A DNA stretch of 64,000 nucleotides from Stenotrophomonas mori (GTDB lineage: Bacteria; Pseudomonadota; Gammaproteobacteria; Xanthomonadales; Xanthomonadaceae). Numbering within the stretch: position 1 is the stretch's first letter; every line of letters starts with the position of its first letter. The stretch lies in contig NZ_JAIKTS010000006.1 in assembly GCF_023556335.1 (NCBI RefSeq), forward strand, positions 1-64,000, read 5' to 3'. The notes beneath the pieces are model-generated. The model was not told the origin of the DNA. It worked only from the letters and a program-made list of their open reading frames with translations, and did no database searches. This document shows positions 15,971 through 25,049 of this stretch, one piece after another. The position numbers and the translations under genes were made by a program.

Positions 15971-18949
15971 ATGAGCAGTCGAGCAGGGCAACAGCGGGTT
16001 CTGGCGAGCGGAATTTCGATATTGGCGATGTGCATCGCCGGTGCGTTGCAGGCGCAGGAGGCACCGGTACAACTGGATGCGGTGGTCGTCACCGGCACCA
16101 ACATCCGGGGTGCCGAGCCGGTCGGCAACACCGTGCAGGTGATCAGCGCCGAGCAGATCCGCGACAGCGGCAAGGCGACCCTCGGCGATTTCCTGCGTGA
16201 GCTCCCGGCCAACTTCGCCGGCGGCGTGGGCATGAGCGACAACGTGCAGGGCGGCCAGGACGCGAGCGTGGCCGGCTCCAACATGACCGGCGGCCAGGGC
16301 GTGAACCTGCGCGGCCTGGGCGCGCTGTCGACCCTGGTGCTGATCAACGGCCGGCGCGCGGCCGCGGCCGGCCAGTACGGCGACTTCGTGGACATCTCCA
16401 GCATCCCGGCCAACGCCATCTCGCACATCGAGGTGCTGCTGGACGGCGCTTCGGCGGTGTACGGCTCCGATGCGGTCGGCGGCGTGGTCAACATCATCAC
16501 CAAGCGCAGCGACGACGGCGCCCACACCAACGTGCGCGTGGGCACCACCACCCAGGGCGGCGGCCACCAGTACCAGGTCGGCCAGACCTGGGGCACCCAG
16601 TGGGACCGCGGCGGCATGATCGTCGGCTACGAATTCAACCGCCAGGACAACGTGCTGGCCAGCGACCGCGACATCTACAACGGCGGCGACTTCAGCGACC
16701 GCGGCGGCGTCAACTGGCGCAAGGCCAATGCCCGCGCCGGCCGTGCCGCCAACCTGTTCTCCGGCGTGCCGGCCGCCAACGGCAACGTGATCTGGACGGT
16801 GCCCGGCGGTGCCGGCACCGGCCTGACCGCGGGCGACCTGGTCGCGGTGACCGACGGCGTGGGCAATACCTACGACGCCTGGGAGCGGGTCGACATCGTG
16901 CCGCAGATGGACCGCCACAGCGTGTTCTTCGGCTTCGAGCAGGACGTGGGCGAGGCGACCTCGCTGTACGGCGACCTGCGCTACAGCCGCCGCCGCGGCA
17001 GCTACAACCAGGGCCACCAGGCGCTGTACGGCATGCTGGCGCCGACCAGCCCGTACTACATCCCCGGCGTGGCCAACAACTTCGGCGTGCTGCTCGGCGA
17101 CCGTCCGCTGCAGCGCGAAGTCGGCGTGGACAGCTACGCCGCGGTGATCGGCGCCAGCTTCGAGCTGGGCGGCAGCTGGCGCGGCGAGGCCACGGCGTCG
17201 TACAGCCGCGAGAAGCAGTTCCGCAACTCGGACGTGCAGCGCAACGCCAACATCTACGACTATCTGCCGGCGCCCAACGGCGGCCAGGTGCAGGCGCCCA
17301 CCGCCATCGCCTGCAGCCTGATGGGCCTGACCCCGGGCAACCTGCCGGCCAATGCCAGCGCGCAGCAGCGCTACTGCGCGGGCCTGAACTACACCGCGTT
17401 CAACCCGTGGAGCACCGAGCCGCTGTCCGAGCAGGTGCGCTCGCAGCTGATCGGCTACGAGAACCTGGACTTCACCTCGTGGCTGGCCCAGGCCAGCTTC
17501 AAGGTGGACGGCGACCTGTTCGACATCGCCGGCGGCAGCGTCAAGCTGGCCGCGGGGGCCGACTGGCGCCGCGAGAACATCGGCGGCGCACTGGACTTCA
17601 ACTGGCGCAGCACCTCCGACCAGCACACCGCCTTCGGCACCACCGAGCGCGACGTCGCCGCACTGTTCACCGAGCTGGCGATCCCGCTGGTCGGCAAGAA
17701 CAACCAGAACGCGCTGGCAAAGAAGTTCGACATTTCCGTCGCCGGGCGCTACGAGCGTGGCCGCGGCCTGGGCGACTTCTCCACCTTCAACCCCAAGGTC
17801 GGCTTCGACTGGAAGCCCACCGACGCGCTGACCCTGCGCGGCAGCTGGGGCACGTCGTTCCACGCACCGCCGATGCGCTACGCCTACAACGGCGTGCAGC
17901 CGATCAGCGGCGGCAACGGCGCGTTCATGCGCGCCGACCTGTACAACGCCCCGTGCGACACCACGATGATCCCGCTCAACGGCGTGGCCGGTACCCCGGG
18001 CGGCGCGGGCAACTGCACCTTCACCGCCATCGTGGTCAGCGGCGGCGCCGGCCCGACCCTGAAGCCGGAAGAGTCCAAGACCTGGACCCTGGGCTTCGAC
18101 TACGCGCCGGAATGGGCGCCGGGGCTGAGCATCGGTGCCAGCTACTTCAACCTCAAGATCGATGACCGCATCGTCCGCATCCAGGCCGGCACCCTGGGCA
18201 GCATCCTGGCGCAGCTGTTCTCCACCGGCAGCACCCCGTACGCGGGCAGCCTGGAGCTCAACCCCGGCCAGGACCGCGTGCGCGACCTGATCGAGAACGA
18301 CCCGCGCTACCTGGGCCAGCTCGGCGCCGGCCCGGTGCAGGGCCCGTCGGACGTGGCGATGATCATCAACGCGACCCAGCTCAACCTGGCCTCGCTGAAG
18401 ATGAACGGCGTGGACTTCAACCTCGGCTATGGCTGGGATACCGACCGTGCCGGCACCTTCGACCTGTTCGCCCGCGGCACCTGGCTGAACTCGTACGAAG
18501 TGCAGTCCGCGCCCGGCGCCGCCTATGTCGACCAGCTGGGCAAGTACAACGCCGGCGGCAACCCGGTGCGGCTGCGCTCGCAGCAGGGCCTGCGCTGGAG
18601 CCAGGGCGACCTGCGCGCCTCGCTGACCGCCAACTACGTGCACCGCTACGAGTGCGTCGACGGTTGCTACGTGCCCAACGCGCAGTCGCTGCCGGTGCTG
18701 TCCAGCGCACCGGTGAAGATCGGTTCGTGGACCACCTTCGACCTGTCGGTGGACTACGACCTGACGCGCCTGGGCGGCTTCTTCGACGGCGCGCGGGTGA
18801 ACTTCACCGCGGTCAACGCCACCGACCGCAAGCCGCCGTTCGTCGACGGCGGCACCGCCGCCAACGACGCCATGGCCGATCCGTACGATCCGGCCAACGC
18901 CACCGTGCTGGGACGGACCCTGGTGCTTTCCTTCGACAAGCGCTGGTAA
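15971..18949 (+). CDS. TonB-dependent outer-membrane receptor
   Basis: This 992-residue receptor would import a scarce ligand across the outer membrane using TonB energy. A signal peptide ends near AGALQAQ, followed by a TonB-box-like LDAVVVTGTNIRG. The plug domain (about 45-165) contains VNLRGLGALSTLVLINGRR and the closing SAVYGSDAVGGVVNIITKR. The 22-strand barrel ends in LVLSFDKRW, with a terminal aromatic residue. There is no N-terminal signalling domain. The next gene encodes a siderophore-type esterase, and the promoter matches that of the catechol operon, so a ferric catecholate is a reasonable ligand. The sequence itself does not prove it, and this large family also carries sugars and aromatics. 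Confidence 0.93.
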   Translation: MSSRAGQQRVLASGISILAMCIAGALQAQEAPVQLDAVVVTGTNIRGAEPVGNTVQVISAEQIRDSGKATLGDFLRELPANFAGGVGMSDNVQGGQDASVAGSNMTGGQGVNLRGLGALSTLVLINGRRAAAAGQYGDFVDISSIPANAISHIEVLLDGASAVYGSDAVGGVVNIITKRSDDGAHTNVRVGTTTQGGGHQYQVGQTWGTQWDRGGMIVGYEFNRQDNVLASDRDIYNGGDFSDRGGVNWRKANARAGRAANLFSGVPAANGNVIWTVPGGAGTGLTAGDLVAVTDGVGNTYDAWERVDIVPQMDRHSVFFGFEQDVGEATSLYGDLRYSRRRGSYNQGHQALYGMLAPTSPYYIPGVANNFGVLLGDRPLQREVGVDSYAAVIGASFELGGSWRGEATASYSREKQFRNSDVQRNANIYDYLPAPNGGQVQAPTAIACSLMGLTPGNLPANASAQQRYCAGLNYTAFNPWSTEPLSEQVRSQLIGYENLDFTSWLAQASFKVDGDLFDIAGGSVKLAAGADWRRENIGGALDFNWRSTSDQHTAFGTTERDVAALFTELAIPLVGKNNQNALAKKFDISVAGRYERGRGLGDFSTFNPKVGFDWKPTDALTLRGSWGTSFHAPPMRYAYNGVQPISGGNGAFMRADLYNAPCDTTMIPLNGVAGTPGGAGNCTFTAIVVSGGAGPTLKPEESKTWTLGFDYAPEWAPGLSIGASYFNLKIDDRIVRIQAGTLGSILAQLFSTGSTPYAGSLELNPGQDRVRDLIENDPRYLGQLGAGPVQGPSDVAMIINATQLNLASLKMNGVDFNLGYGWDTDRAGTFDLFARGTWLNSYEVQSAPGAAYVDQLGKYNAGGNPVRLRSQQGLRWSQGDLRASLTANYVHRYECVDGCYVPNAQSLPVLSSAPVKIGSWTTFDLSVDYDLTRLGGFFDGARVNFTAVNATDRKPPFVDGGTAANDAMADPYDPANATVLGRTLVLSFDKRW

Positions 18950-18958
18950 GCGACACTG

Positions 18959-18986
18959 GATCCCCCCGGCCGTGGCCGGGGGGATC
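18959..18986 (+). promoter_or_regulatory. strong intercistronic hairpin
   Basis: GATCCCCCCGGCC and GGCCGGGGGGATC form a perfect 13-base stem with a two-base GT gap (effectively a CGTG loop), nine bases after the receptor stop and 11 before the esterase ATG. There is no T-run, and a GGAG ribosome site for the esterase starts right at its base. It may stabilise the receptor message or cut read-through into the esterase gene. Confidence 0.5.
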
Positions 18987-18997
18987 GGAGACCCCCC

Positions 18998-20158
18998 ATG
19001 AAGAAAGCCGCATCCGCCCTGCTGGTCCTGGCCCTCGGCCTGGCACCCGCGGTGGCCATGTCAGCCATCCCCACCCCCGCAGCCGCGCCGCTGACGGTGC
19101 ACGGGGTCCAGCAGTTCGACCTGGAGGCCGCGGGCGACCGCGCCTACCGCATCCTCGTCTCGGTGCCGGACAAGCCGGCACCGGCCGCCGGCTACCGCGC
19201 GCTGTACGTCCTGGACGGCAACGCGATGTTCCTCACCGCCCTGGAGGCCGTGCGCGCCATGGAGCGCCGCCCGGACGTCCCGCGCGACCTGGCCACGGTG
19301 GTGGTCGGCATCGGCTATCCCGACGGCGTGGACATCGCCAAGGCGCGCACCCTGGACCTCACGCCCCCGGGCAGCGGCAACCCGCGCATCACCGCCGCGT
19401 CGGGCGGCGCCGACGCCTTCCTCGACTTCATCGAGGAGCGGCTCAAGCCGCGGATCGGCGCGCTGGCGCCGATCGATCCGGCGCAGCAGGCCCTGTTCGG
19501 CCACTCGTTCGGCGGCCTGTTCGTGCTGCATTCGATGCAGCGCAAGCCCGAGGCCTTCGCGGTGCGCGTCGCGGCGAGCCCTTCGATCTGGTTCGACCGC
19601 GGCGACATCGGCACGCAGCTGCAGGCGGCCCTGGCCGGCCGTGGCGCGCAGGCCGCGCCGCTGAAGCTGCTGCTGACGGCGGGCGAGTACGAGCAGGCGC
19701 TGTCGCCGCTGGCGCACTCGCAGCCCAACGTCGCCAAGCTGGCCCTGCTGCAGAAGGAGCGGGCGCAGGTGGACAGCAGCCGCAGGCTGGCCGAGACCCT
19801 GGCCGAACAGCCGGCGGTCGACGTGCGCTTCGAAGAGCTTGCCGGCGAAGACCATGGCACGGTGATTCCCGCGGCGATCAGCCGTGCGGTCTCGCTGCTG
19901 CTGATGCCGCAGCTGGAAGTGCCGCCGGTGCCCAGCGCGGCCGCGTACTGGGCGATGACGCCGGAGCAGCGCTACGACCTGCGGATGTGGGTGCGGCAGC
20001 TGCCCGACCGCAAGCGCATTCCCTGGCTGACCGGCCTGCGCGACACCCTGCACGACGGCCTGACCGCGGCCCAGGTGCAGACCCTGCACGACGAGCGCAA
20101 CCGCATGGATGCCGAGCAGGGCAGCAAGCCGCACCTGGTCAACGCCCCGTCGCACTGA
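18998..20158 (+). CDS. periplasmic IroE/Fes-type (siderophore) esterase
   Basis: This 386-residue alpha/beta hydrolase has a signal peptide (MKKAASALLVLALGLAPAVA), so it acts in the periplasm. ALYVLDGNAMF, VVVGIGYPDG and GGADAFLDFIEERLKPRI follow the layout of the esterase-D/Fes/IroE/BesA family, which hydrolyses the trilactone of catecholate siderophores. The nucleophile is Ser170 in GHSFGGLF; the catalytic His is probably 286 in GEDHGTVIP. About 90 residues beyond the hydrolase core are extra. It directly follows the TonB receptor gene, as expected for a pair that takes up and opens a siderophore. Related family members act on other esters, so the substrate is inferred. Confidence 0.8.
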   Translation: MKKAASALLVLALGLAPAVAMSAIPTPAAAPLTVHGVQQFDLEAAGDRAYRILVSVPDKPAPAAGYRALYVLDGNAMFLTALEAVRAMERRPDVPRDLATVVVGIGYPDGVDIAKARTLDLTPPGSGNPRITAASGGADAFLDFIEERLKPRIGALAPIDPAQQALFGHSFGGLFVLHSMQRKPEAFAVRVAASPSIWFDRGDIGTQLQAALAGRGAQAAPLKLLLTAGEYEQALSPLAHSQPNVAKLALLQKERAQVDSSRRLAETLAEQPAVDVRFEELAGEDHGTVIPAAISRAVSLLLMPQLEVPPVPSAAAYWAMTPEQRYDLRMWVRQLPDRKRIPWLTGLRDTLHDGLTAAQVQTLHDERNRMDAEQGSKPHLVNAPSH

Positions 20159-20221
20159 CCCCCCTGCGTGCCGTCCGGCGCCGGTGACCCCCGGGCCGGC
20201 GGCACCGCGGGCCGCGCCGTT

Positions 20222-21121
20222 TCAGCGGATGGCGGTGTCGAGCAGTGCCTGCAGCCAGTCGACGAACACCCGCAGCGGCCGCGACGGATGCCGGTGGTGG
20301 GGATACAGCAGGTGCATCGGCATCGGATCGGCGCGGTGCCCGGGCATCACCTCGACCAGACGGCCGTCGGCCAGTTCACGGCGCACGTCGTAGGCCGGTA
20401 CCTGGATCAACCCCAGCCCGGCGATGCAGCAGGCGATATAGGCCTCGGCGTTGTCGACGCAGACGCGCGTGCGCAGCATCTGGCGCCGCAGCCCGCCCTC
20501 CTCGCGCCATTCCCACGGCTCGGTGCGGCCGCTGCCGGGGGCCGCATAGCCCACGCTCCAGTGCGCGTGCAGCTGGCGCGGATCGGTGGGCAGGCCGTGC
20601 GTGGCGAGATAGCCGGCACCGGCGACATTGATCAGGCGCAGCTGGCCGATGCCGCGCGCGGCGCGCCGCGAGTCCGGCAGCGGGCCGACCCGCAGCGCGC
20701 AGTCCACGCCGTCCTCGACCAGGTCCACGGTGCGGTCGGTCATGCCCAGCTCGATGTCGATCCCCGGGTGCGCGGCGAGGAAGCCGGGCAGCGCCGGTGC
20801 CACGATCAACCGGCCGATGCGGCCCGGGACATCCACCCGCAGCCGCCCGCTCAGGGTGTGCGGCGACTGCCGGAACAGCTGGCCGGCCTCGTCCATGTCG
20901 GCGATCAGCTGCTGGCAGCGGGCATGGAACAGCAGCCCGTCCTGGGTCGGGGTCACGCGCCGGGTGGTGCGGTGGAGCAGCCGCGTGCCCAGCCAGTGCT
21001 CGAGTGCGCGCACCGCCTCGGAGACGGTCGAGCGGGGCAGGTCCAGCTGATCGGCCGCGCGGGTGAAGCCGGCGCAGTCCACCACGCGGACGAAGATGCG
21101 GAACTGCTCGATGCGGTCCAT
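20222..21121 (-). CDS. LysR-family transcriptional regulator
   Basis: This 299-residue regulator has an N-terminal helix-turn-helix (about 1-60: DRIEQFRIFVRVVDCAGFTRAADQ given by position, then RSTVSEAVRALEHWLGTRLLHRTTR) and a periplasmic-binding-like effector domain (about 90-290). It is divergent from the dehydrogenase gene at 21231, with an inverted repeat between them, the usual layout for a LysR protein and its target. The start at 21121 begins the conserved N-terminus. The effector is not visible from sequence. Confidence 0.93.
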   Translation of the reverse strand: MDRIEQFRIFVRVVDCAGFTRAADQLDLPRSTVSEAVRALEHWLGTRLLHRTTRRVTPTQDGLLFHARCQQLIADMDEAGQLFRQSPHTLSGRLRVDVPGRIGRLIVAPALPGFLAAHPGIDIELGMTDRTVDLVEDGVDCALRVGPLPDSRRAARGIGQLRLINVAGAGYLATHGLPTDPRQLHAHWSVGYAAPGSGRTEPWEWREEGGLRRQMLRTRVCVDNAEAYIACCIAGLGLIQVPAYDVRRELADGRLVEVMPGHRADPMPMHLLYPHHRHPSRPLRVFVDWLQALLDTAIR

Positions 21122-21130
21122 GGTCGATTG

Positions 21131-21177
21131 TCCGGAAAAGCCGACAAGTGAAGTCAGAATGACCGGCTTTATCCGGA
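21131..21177. promoter_or_regulatory. inverted repeat in the LysR/SDR intergenic region
   Basis: TCCGGAAAAGCCG (21131-21143) and CGGCTTTATCCGGA (21164-21177) are inverted copies with one mismatch or insertion. They lie ten bases from the LysR start and 53 from the dehydrogenase start. This is the likely LysR binding site for control of both genes. Confidence 0.5.
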
Positions 21178-21230
21178 AATCCAAGCCGATAGCCTCTGTG
21201 CGCATTCCCCCTGCACAGGAGCCGCCCGTC

Positions 21231-22004
21231 ATGAGCGACCACAGCATCCACGGCAAGACCGTCCTCATCGCCGGCGGCGCCAAGAACCTCGGCGGCCTGC
21301 TGGCCCGCGATCTCGCCGCCCGGGGCGCCCGCGGCATCGCCCTCCACTACAACAGCGATGCCGCCCGCGGCGAGGCCGAGGCCACCGCCGCCGAGGTGCG
21401 CGCGGCCGGGGCCGGCGCGCACCTGTTCCAGGCCGACCTCACCCGTGCCGCGGCGGTGGAACAGCTGTTCGCCGACGCCGGGCAAGCGCTGGGCCACATC
21501 GACATCGCCGTCAACACGGTCGGCAAGGTGCTGAAGAAGCCGATGGCCGAGATCGGCGAGGCCGAGTTCGACGCGATGGATGCGGTGAACAACAAGGCGG
21601 CGTTCTTCTTCCTCAGGGAGGCCGGCCGCCAGCTCGCCGACAACGGCCGGGTCTGCACCCTGGTGACCTCGCTGCTGGGCGCGTTCACCCCGTTCTATTC
21701 CAGCTACGCGGGGACCAAGGCGCCGGTCGAGCACTACACGCGCGCGGCCGCCAAGGAGTTCGGCGCGCGCGGCATCTCGGTCACCGCGATCGGCCCGGGG
21801 CCGATGGACACCCCGTTCTTCTACCCGGCCGAGGGCGACGATGCGGTGGCCTACCACCGGACCGCGGCGGCCCTGTCGCCGTTCTCGCGCACCGGCCTGA
21901 CCGACATCCAGGACATCGTGCCGTGGATCCGCTTCCTGGTGTCCGAGGGCTGGTGGATGACCGGGCAGACGATCCTGGTCAACGGCGGCTACACCACCCG
22001 CTGA
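21231..22004 (+). CDS. short-chain dehydrogenase/reductase
   Basis: This 257-residue Rossmann-fold oxidoreductase uses NAD(P)(H). The cofactor loop is VLIAGGAKNLGG near the N-terminus, rather than the common TGxxxGIG. The active site is complete: the Asn in VNTVGKV/NNKAAF, Ser in VTSLLGAF, and Tyr-x3-Lys in YAGTK. The C-terminal VNGGYTTR closes the fold. It is divergent from a LysR gene that probably controls it. The substrate is not identifiable; acyl-carrier or small carbonyl reduction is typical. Confidence 0.9.
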   Translation: MSDHSIHGKTVLIAGGAKNLGGLLARDLAARGARGIALHYNSDAARGEAEATAAEVRAAGAGAHLFQADLTRAAAVEQLFADAGQALGHIDIAVNTVGKVLKKPMAEIGEAEFDAMDAVNNKAAFFFLREAGRQLADNGRVCTLVTSLLGAFTPFYSSYAGTKAPVEHYTRAAAKEFGARGISVTAIGPGPMDTPFFYPAEGDDAVAYHRTAAALSPFSRTGLTDIQDIVPWIRFLVSEGWWMTGQTILVNGGYTTR

Positions 22005-22013
22005 GCGCCGTCC

Positions 22014-22047
22014 CCGGCGGCCTGGAGCACACGCCGCAGGCCGCCGG
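22014..22047 (+). terminator. hairpin after the SDR gene
   Basis: CCGGCGGCCTG and CAGGCCGCCGG form an 11-base perfect stem around a 12-base loop, starting nine bases after the dehydrogenase stop. No T-run follows. Confidence 0.4.
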
Positions 22048-22086
22048 ATGGGCGACAATCGGTGCCTGTCCACGGTGGTCGGCGCG

Positions 22087-22716
22087 ATGACCGGAAAACC
22101 CCACTCGGAGGCCTGCGAGCGCAACCGCGGGCCGATCCTGGCCGTGCTGCGGCGTCATCTCGGCGCCGCCCGGCATGTGCTGGAGATCGGCAGCGGCACC
22201 GGCCAGCATGCGGTGCATTTCGCCGCGGCGATGCCCTGGTTGCGCTGGCAGGCCAGCGACCACCCCGACCACCTGCCCGGCATCGGCCGATGGCTGGACG
22301 CGGCGGCGCTGCCCAATACGCCGCCGGCGCTGGCGCTGCAGGCGGTGGCGGGCACCGGGTTGCGGCCCGCGCCGCCCCTGCCGGCCATCGCCGGCGTGGC
22401 CGGCTTCGATGCCGTGTTCACCGCTAACACCCTGCACATCATGGACTGGGACTGCGTACAGGCGCTGGTCGCCGCGCTGCCGTCGCTGATGGCCCCGGGC
22501 GCCCTGTTCATCGCCTATGGGCCATTCAACGACGCGGGGGCGTTCAGCAGCGACAGCAACCGTGCCTTCGACGCCTGGCTCAGGGCGCGCGACCCGCGCT
22601 CGGGCATCCGCGATGCCGGGGCGGTGGACGCCCTGGCGCGCGCGCAGGGGCTGGCGCTGCGCGAGGATGCCGCGATGCCGGCCAACAACCGCACCCTGGT
22701 GTGGCAGCGGGCGTGA
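22087..22716 (+). CDS. DUF938 SAM-dependent methyltransferase-like protein
   Basis: This 209-residue cytoplasmic protein has a class I methyltransferase fold. The SAM-binding motif is VLEIGSGTGQHAVHFA, with a following acidic strand ASDHPDHLPGI. TANTLHIMDW and GPFNDAGAFSSDSN are typical of the DUF938 family, whose substrates are unknown. The ATG at 22087 begins the conserved N-terminus (HSEACERNRGPIL). It stands alone between the dehydrogenase and peptidase genes. Confidence 0.85.
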   Translation: MTGKPHSEACERNRGPILAVLRRHLGAARHVLEIGSGTGQHAVHFAAAMPWLRWQASDHPDHLPGIGRWLDAAALPNTPPALALQAVAGTGLRPAPPLPAIAGVAGFDAVFTANTLHIMDWDCVQALVAALPSLMAPGALFIAYGPFNDAGAFSSDSNRAFDAWLRARDPRSGIRDAGAVDALARAQGLALREDAAMPANNRTLVWQRA

Positions 22717-22796
22717 CGGCGCCGCGCCGCCGCCCCGCGACAGAGGGGCCGGCGGCATTCTAGGATCCACAGTCCGGACATGAGGCAGGTGGACTG

Positions 22797-24695
22797 ATGC
22801 AGGGGCGCAACTGGTTGTTGGCGATGATGCTGGGGATGGCGCCGCTGGCGGGCGCGCAGGCGGGCGATGCGGCGCGCCAGGCGGCCCTGCAGGTGCAGGC
22901 CGCATACCCGGGGACGATCGAACTGCAGGTGGACGCCAGCGACGTCCAGCGCCGCATCCAGCGGGTGCGCGAGCGTCTCCCGGTGGTGCCGGGCCCGTTG
23001 CGGCTGTGGTACCCGCAGTGGATCCCGGGCAACCATGCGCCGACCGGCCCGATCAACCAGATCGGTGGCCTGGTCATCCGCGGCAACGGCCGGCCGCTGC
23101 GGTGGCAGCGCGATCCCGGGGACATGTATGCCTTCACCCTGCAGGTGCCCGAAGGCGTCGATGCGCTCGACATCGAGTTCCAGTACCTCTCGCCGACCGC
23201 GACGGACCAGGGCCGGGTGGCGATGACCGCGAACCTGCTCGACCTGCAATGGCACCGCGTGGTGCTGTACCCGGCCGGGGTGGATGCGCGCGGCATCCAG
23301 GTGGAGCCGTCGCTGCGCCTGCCCGAAGGCTGGCAGAGCGGCACGGCGCTGGACGTCGCGCGGCGCGAGGGCGACACCGAGCACTACCGGCCGGTGCCGC
23401 TGATGACGCTGATCGATTCGCCGGTGTTCGCCGGCCGTCATTTCAAGCGTTTCGCGCTGGATGCCGCCGCCAGGCAGCCGGTGTGGCTGGACGTGGTCGC
23501 CGAGAATCCGCAGGCCCTGCAGGCCGACGCCAAGGTGCTGGAGGCGCACCGCGCGCTGGTGCACGAGGCCGACGCGGTGTTCGGCGCGCGCCCATACAGC
23601 CGCTACACCTTCCTGCTGGCGGTGTCGGACGTGTTCAGCGGCATCGGCCTGGAACACGCGCAGTCCAGCGAGAACGGCATGCACGACGGCTACCTGCGCG
23701 GCGAGCGACCGTTCCTGGACAACGACCTGCTGCCACACGAGTACACCCATGCCTGGATCGGCAAGGCCTGGCGCCCGCGCCCGACCTGGGTCCCGCACTA
23801 CAACGCACCGATGCACAACGACGCATTGTGGATGTACGAGGGCCAGACCCAGTACTGGGCGGTGGTGCTGGCCGCACGCTCGGGTCTGTGGTCGCCGGAC
23901 TACGCGATGGCGATGCTGGCGCAGCTGCAGGCCACCTACGCCAGCCAGGCCGGCCGGCAATGGCGCGACCTGCACGACACCGTGCACCAGGGCATCCTCG
24001 ACTTCAACGCCAGGCCCCAGGCCTGGGAGGACTGGCAGCGCGGCTTCGAGTTCTACAACGAGAGCACCCTGCTGTGGCTGGGGGTGGATGCGCGCCTGCG
24101 CGCGCTCTCCAGGGGCAGGGTGACGCTGGATGATTTCGCCAGGCGCTTCCACCAGGGGGGCGCCCAGGGCGAGATCCGCCTGTACGACCCCGCCGACGTG
24201 ATGCAGGCGCTGGAGGCGGTGCAGCCCGGCGACTGGGACGCCTACCTCGGCACGCGCCTGGAGGCCCGGGACGGTGCGGCGCCCGATGGCCTGGAAGCCG
24301 CCGGCTGGGAGCTGTACTACAGCGACGCGCCGAACCTTGTCGTGGCCGATGGCGAGGCCGACGGCCTCACCGACCTGCAGTACTCGCTGGGCCTGAAGGT
24401 GGACGGTGATGGCGTGCTGCAGTTCGTCGGCTGGGAAAGCCCGGCCTTCAAGGCGGGCCTGGCCAGGGACGTGGTGCTGGTCGCGGTCAACGGCCTGGCC
24501 TACAGCGGCGGACGCCTGAAGCAGGCGGTGGTCGACGCCACGGCGGGCGTGCCGATCGACCTGGTGGTGCGCCAGGCCGACGCCGTGCGCAGCGTGCGCA
24601 TCGACTACCGCGAGGGCCTGCGTTACCCCCACCTGCGCCGTGTCGACGGCCGCGCCGACCTGCTGACGAAGATCCTGGCGCCCCGGCGGCGATGA
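22797..24695 (+). CDS. M61-family metallopeptidase with PDZ domain
   Basis: This 632-residue exported peptidase has a signal peptide (cleavage after about residue 22, AGAQA), an N-terminal beta domain, the zinc site HEYTHAW near residue 315 with the third ligand Glu in ALWMYEGQTQYW, and a C-terminal PDZ domain (about 510-600: VAVNGLAYSGGRLKQAV). Members of the M61 group are glycyl aminopeptidases or related enzymes, usually periplasmic. All zinc ligands are present. It has no obvious operon partner. Confidence 0.9.
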   Translation: MQGRNWLLAMMLGMAPLAGAQAGDAARQAALQVQAAYPGTIELQVDASDVQRRIQRVRERLPVVPGPLRLWYPQWIPGNHAPTGPINQIGGLVIRGNGRPLRWQRDPGDMYAFTLQVPEGVDALDIEFQYLSPTATDQGRVAMTANLLDLQWHRVVLYPAGVDARGIQVEPSLRLPEGWQSGTALDVARREGDTEHYRPVPLMTLIDSPVFAGRHFKRFALDAAARQPVWLDVVAENPQALQADAKVLEAHRALVHEADAVFGARPYSRYTFLLAVSDVFSGIGLEHAQSSENGMHDGYLRGERPFLDNDLLPHEYTHAWIGKAWRPRPTWVPHYNAPMHNDALWMYEGQTQYWAVVLAARSGLWSPDYAMAMLAQLQATYASQAGRQWRDLHDTVHQGILDFNARPQAWEDWQRGFEFYNESTLLWLGVDARLRALSRGRVTLDDFARRFHQGGAQGEIRLYDPADVMQALEAVQPGDWDAYLGTRLEARDGAAPDGLEAAGWELYYSDAPNLVVADGEADGLTDLQYSLGLKVDGDGVLQFVGWESPAFKAGLARDVVLVAVNGLAYSGGRLKQAVVDATAGVPIDLVVRQADAVRSVRIDYREGLRYPHLRRVDGRADLLTKILAPRRR

Positions 24696-24702
24696 GCCCT
24701 GC

Positions 24703-24721
24703 GCCTCCCGGTGCGGGAGGC
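24703..24721 (+). terminator. hairpin after the M61 peptidase gene
   Basis: GCCTCCCG, loop GTG, CGGGAGGC form a perfect eight-base stem starting eight bases after the peptidase stop. No T-run follows. Confidence 0.45.
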
Positions 24722-25049
24722 AAGGGCACCGCGAACGGCGCCGCGAGGCGCCTTCCCGCAGCGGGGGGCGCCCCTGCTGGAAGGCGCGCCGGCCTGCCGG
24801 TGGTGCGCCGACGGCGGCACGGGAGCGCCGCGCTGGAACGGGCTGTCGACGGGCCGCGGGCCCTGTCCGGTGCCGGTGGTGGGCGGCCGCTGGGCGCCCC
24901 CTGCAGCGCCGCGTATCGCGCTTTCGGCAATGGCTGGAGAGTGGCGAAGCCGGGGCCCTGGGCATCAACCGGATGGCGCGCGGCTCGGCACCCATGCGGT
25001 CGACCTGCAACGCGCTGTCCAGCGGTGCCACGGCCAGCGCATCGCCTGC

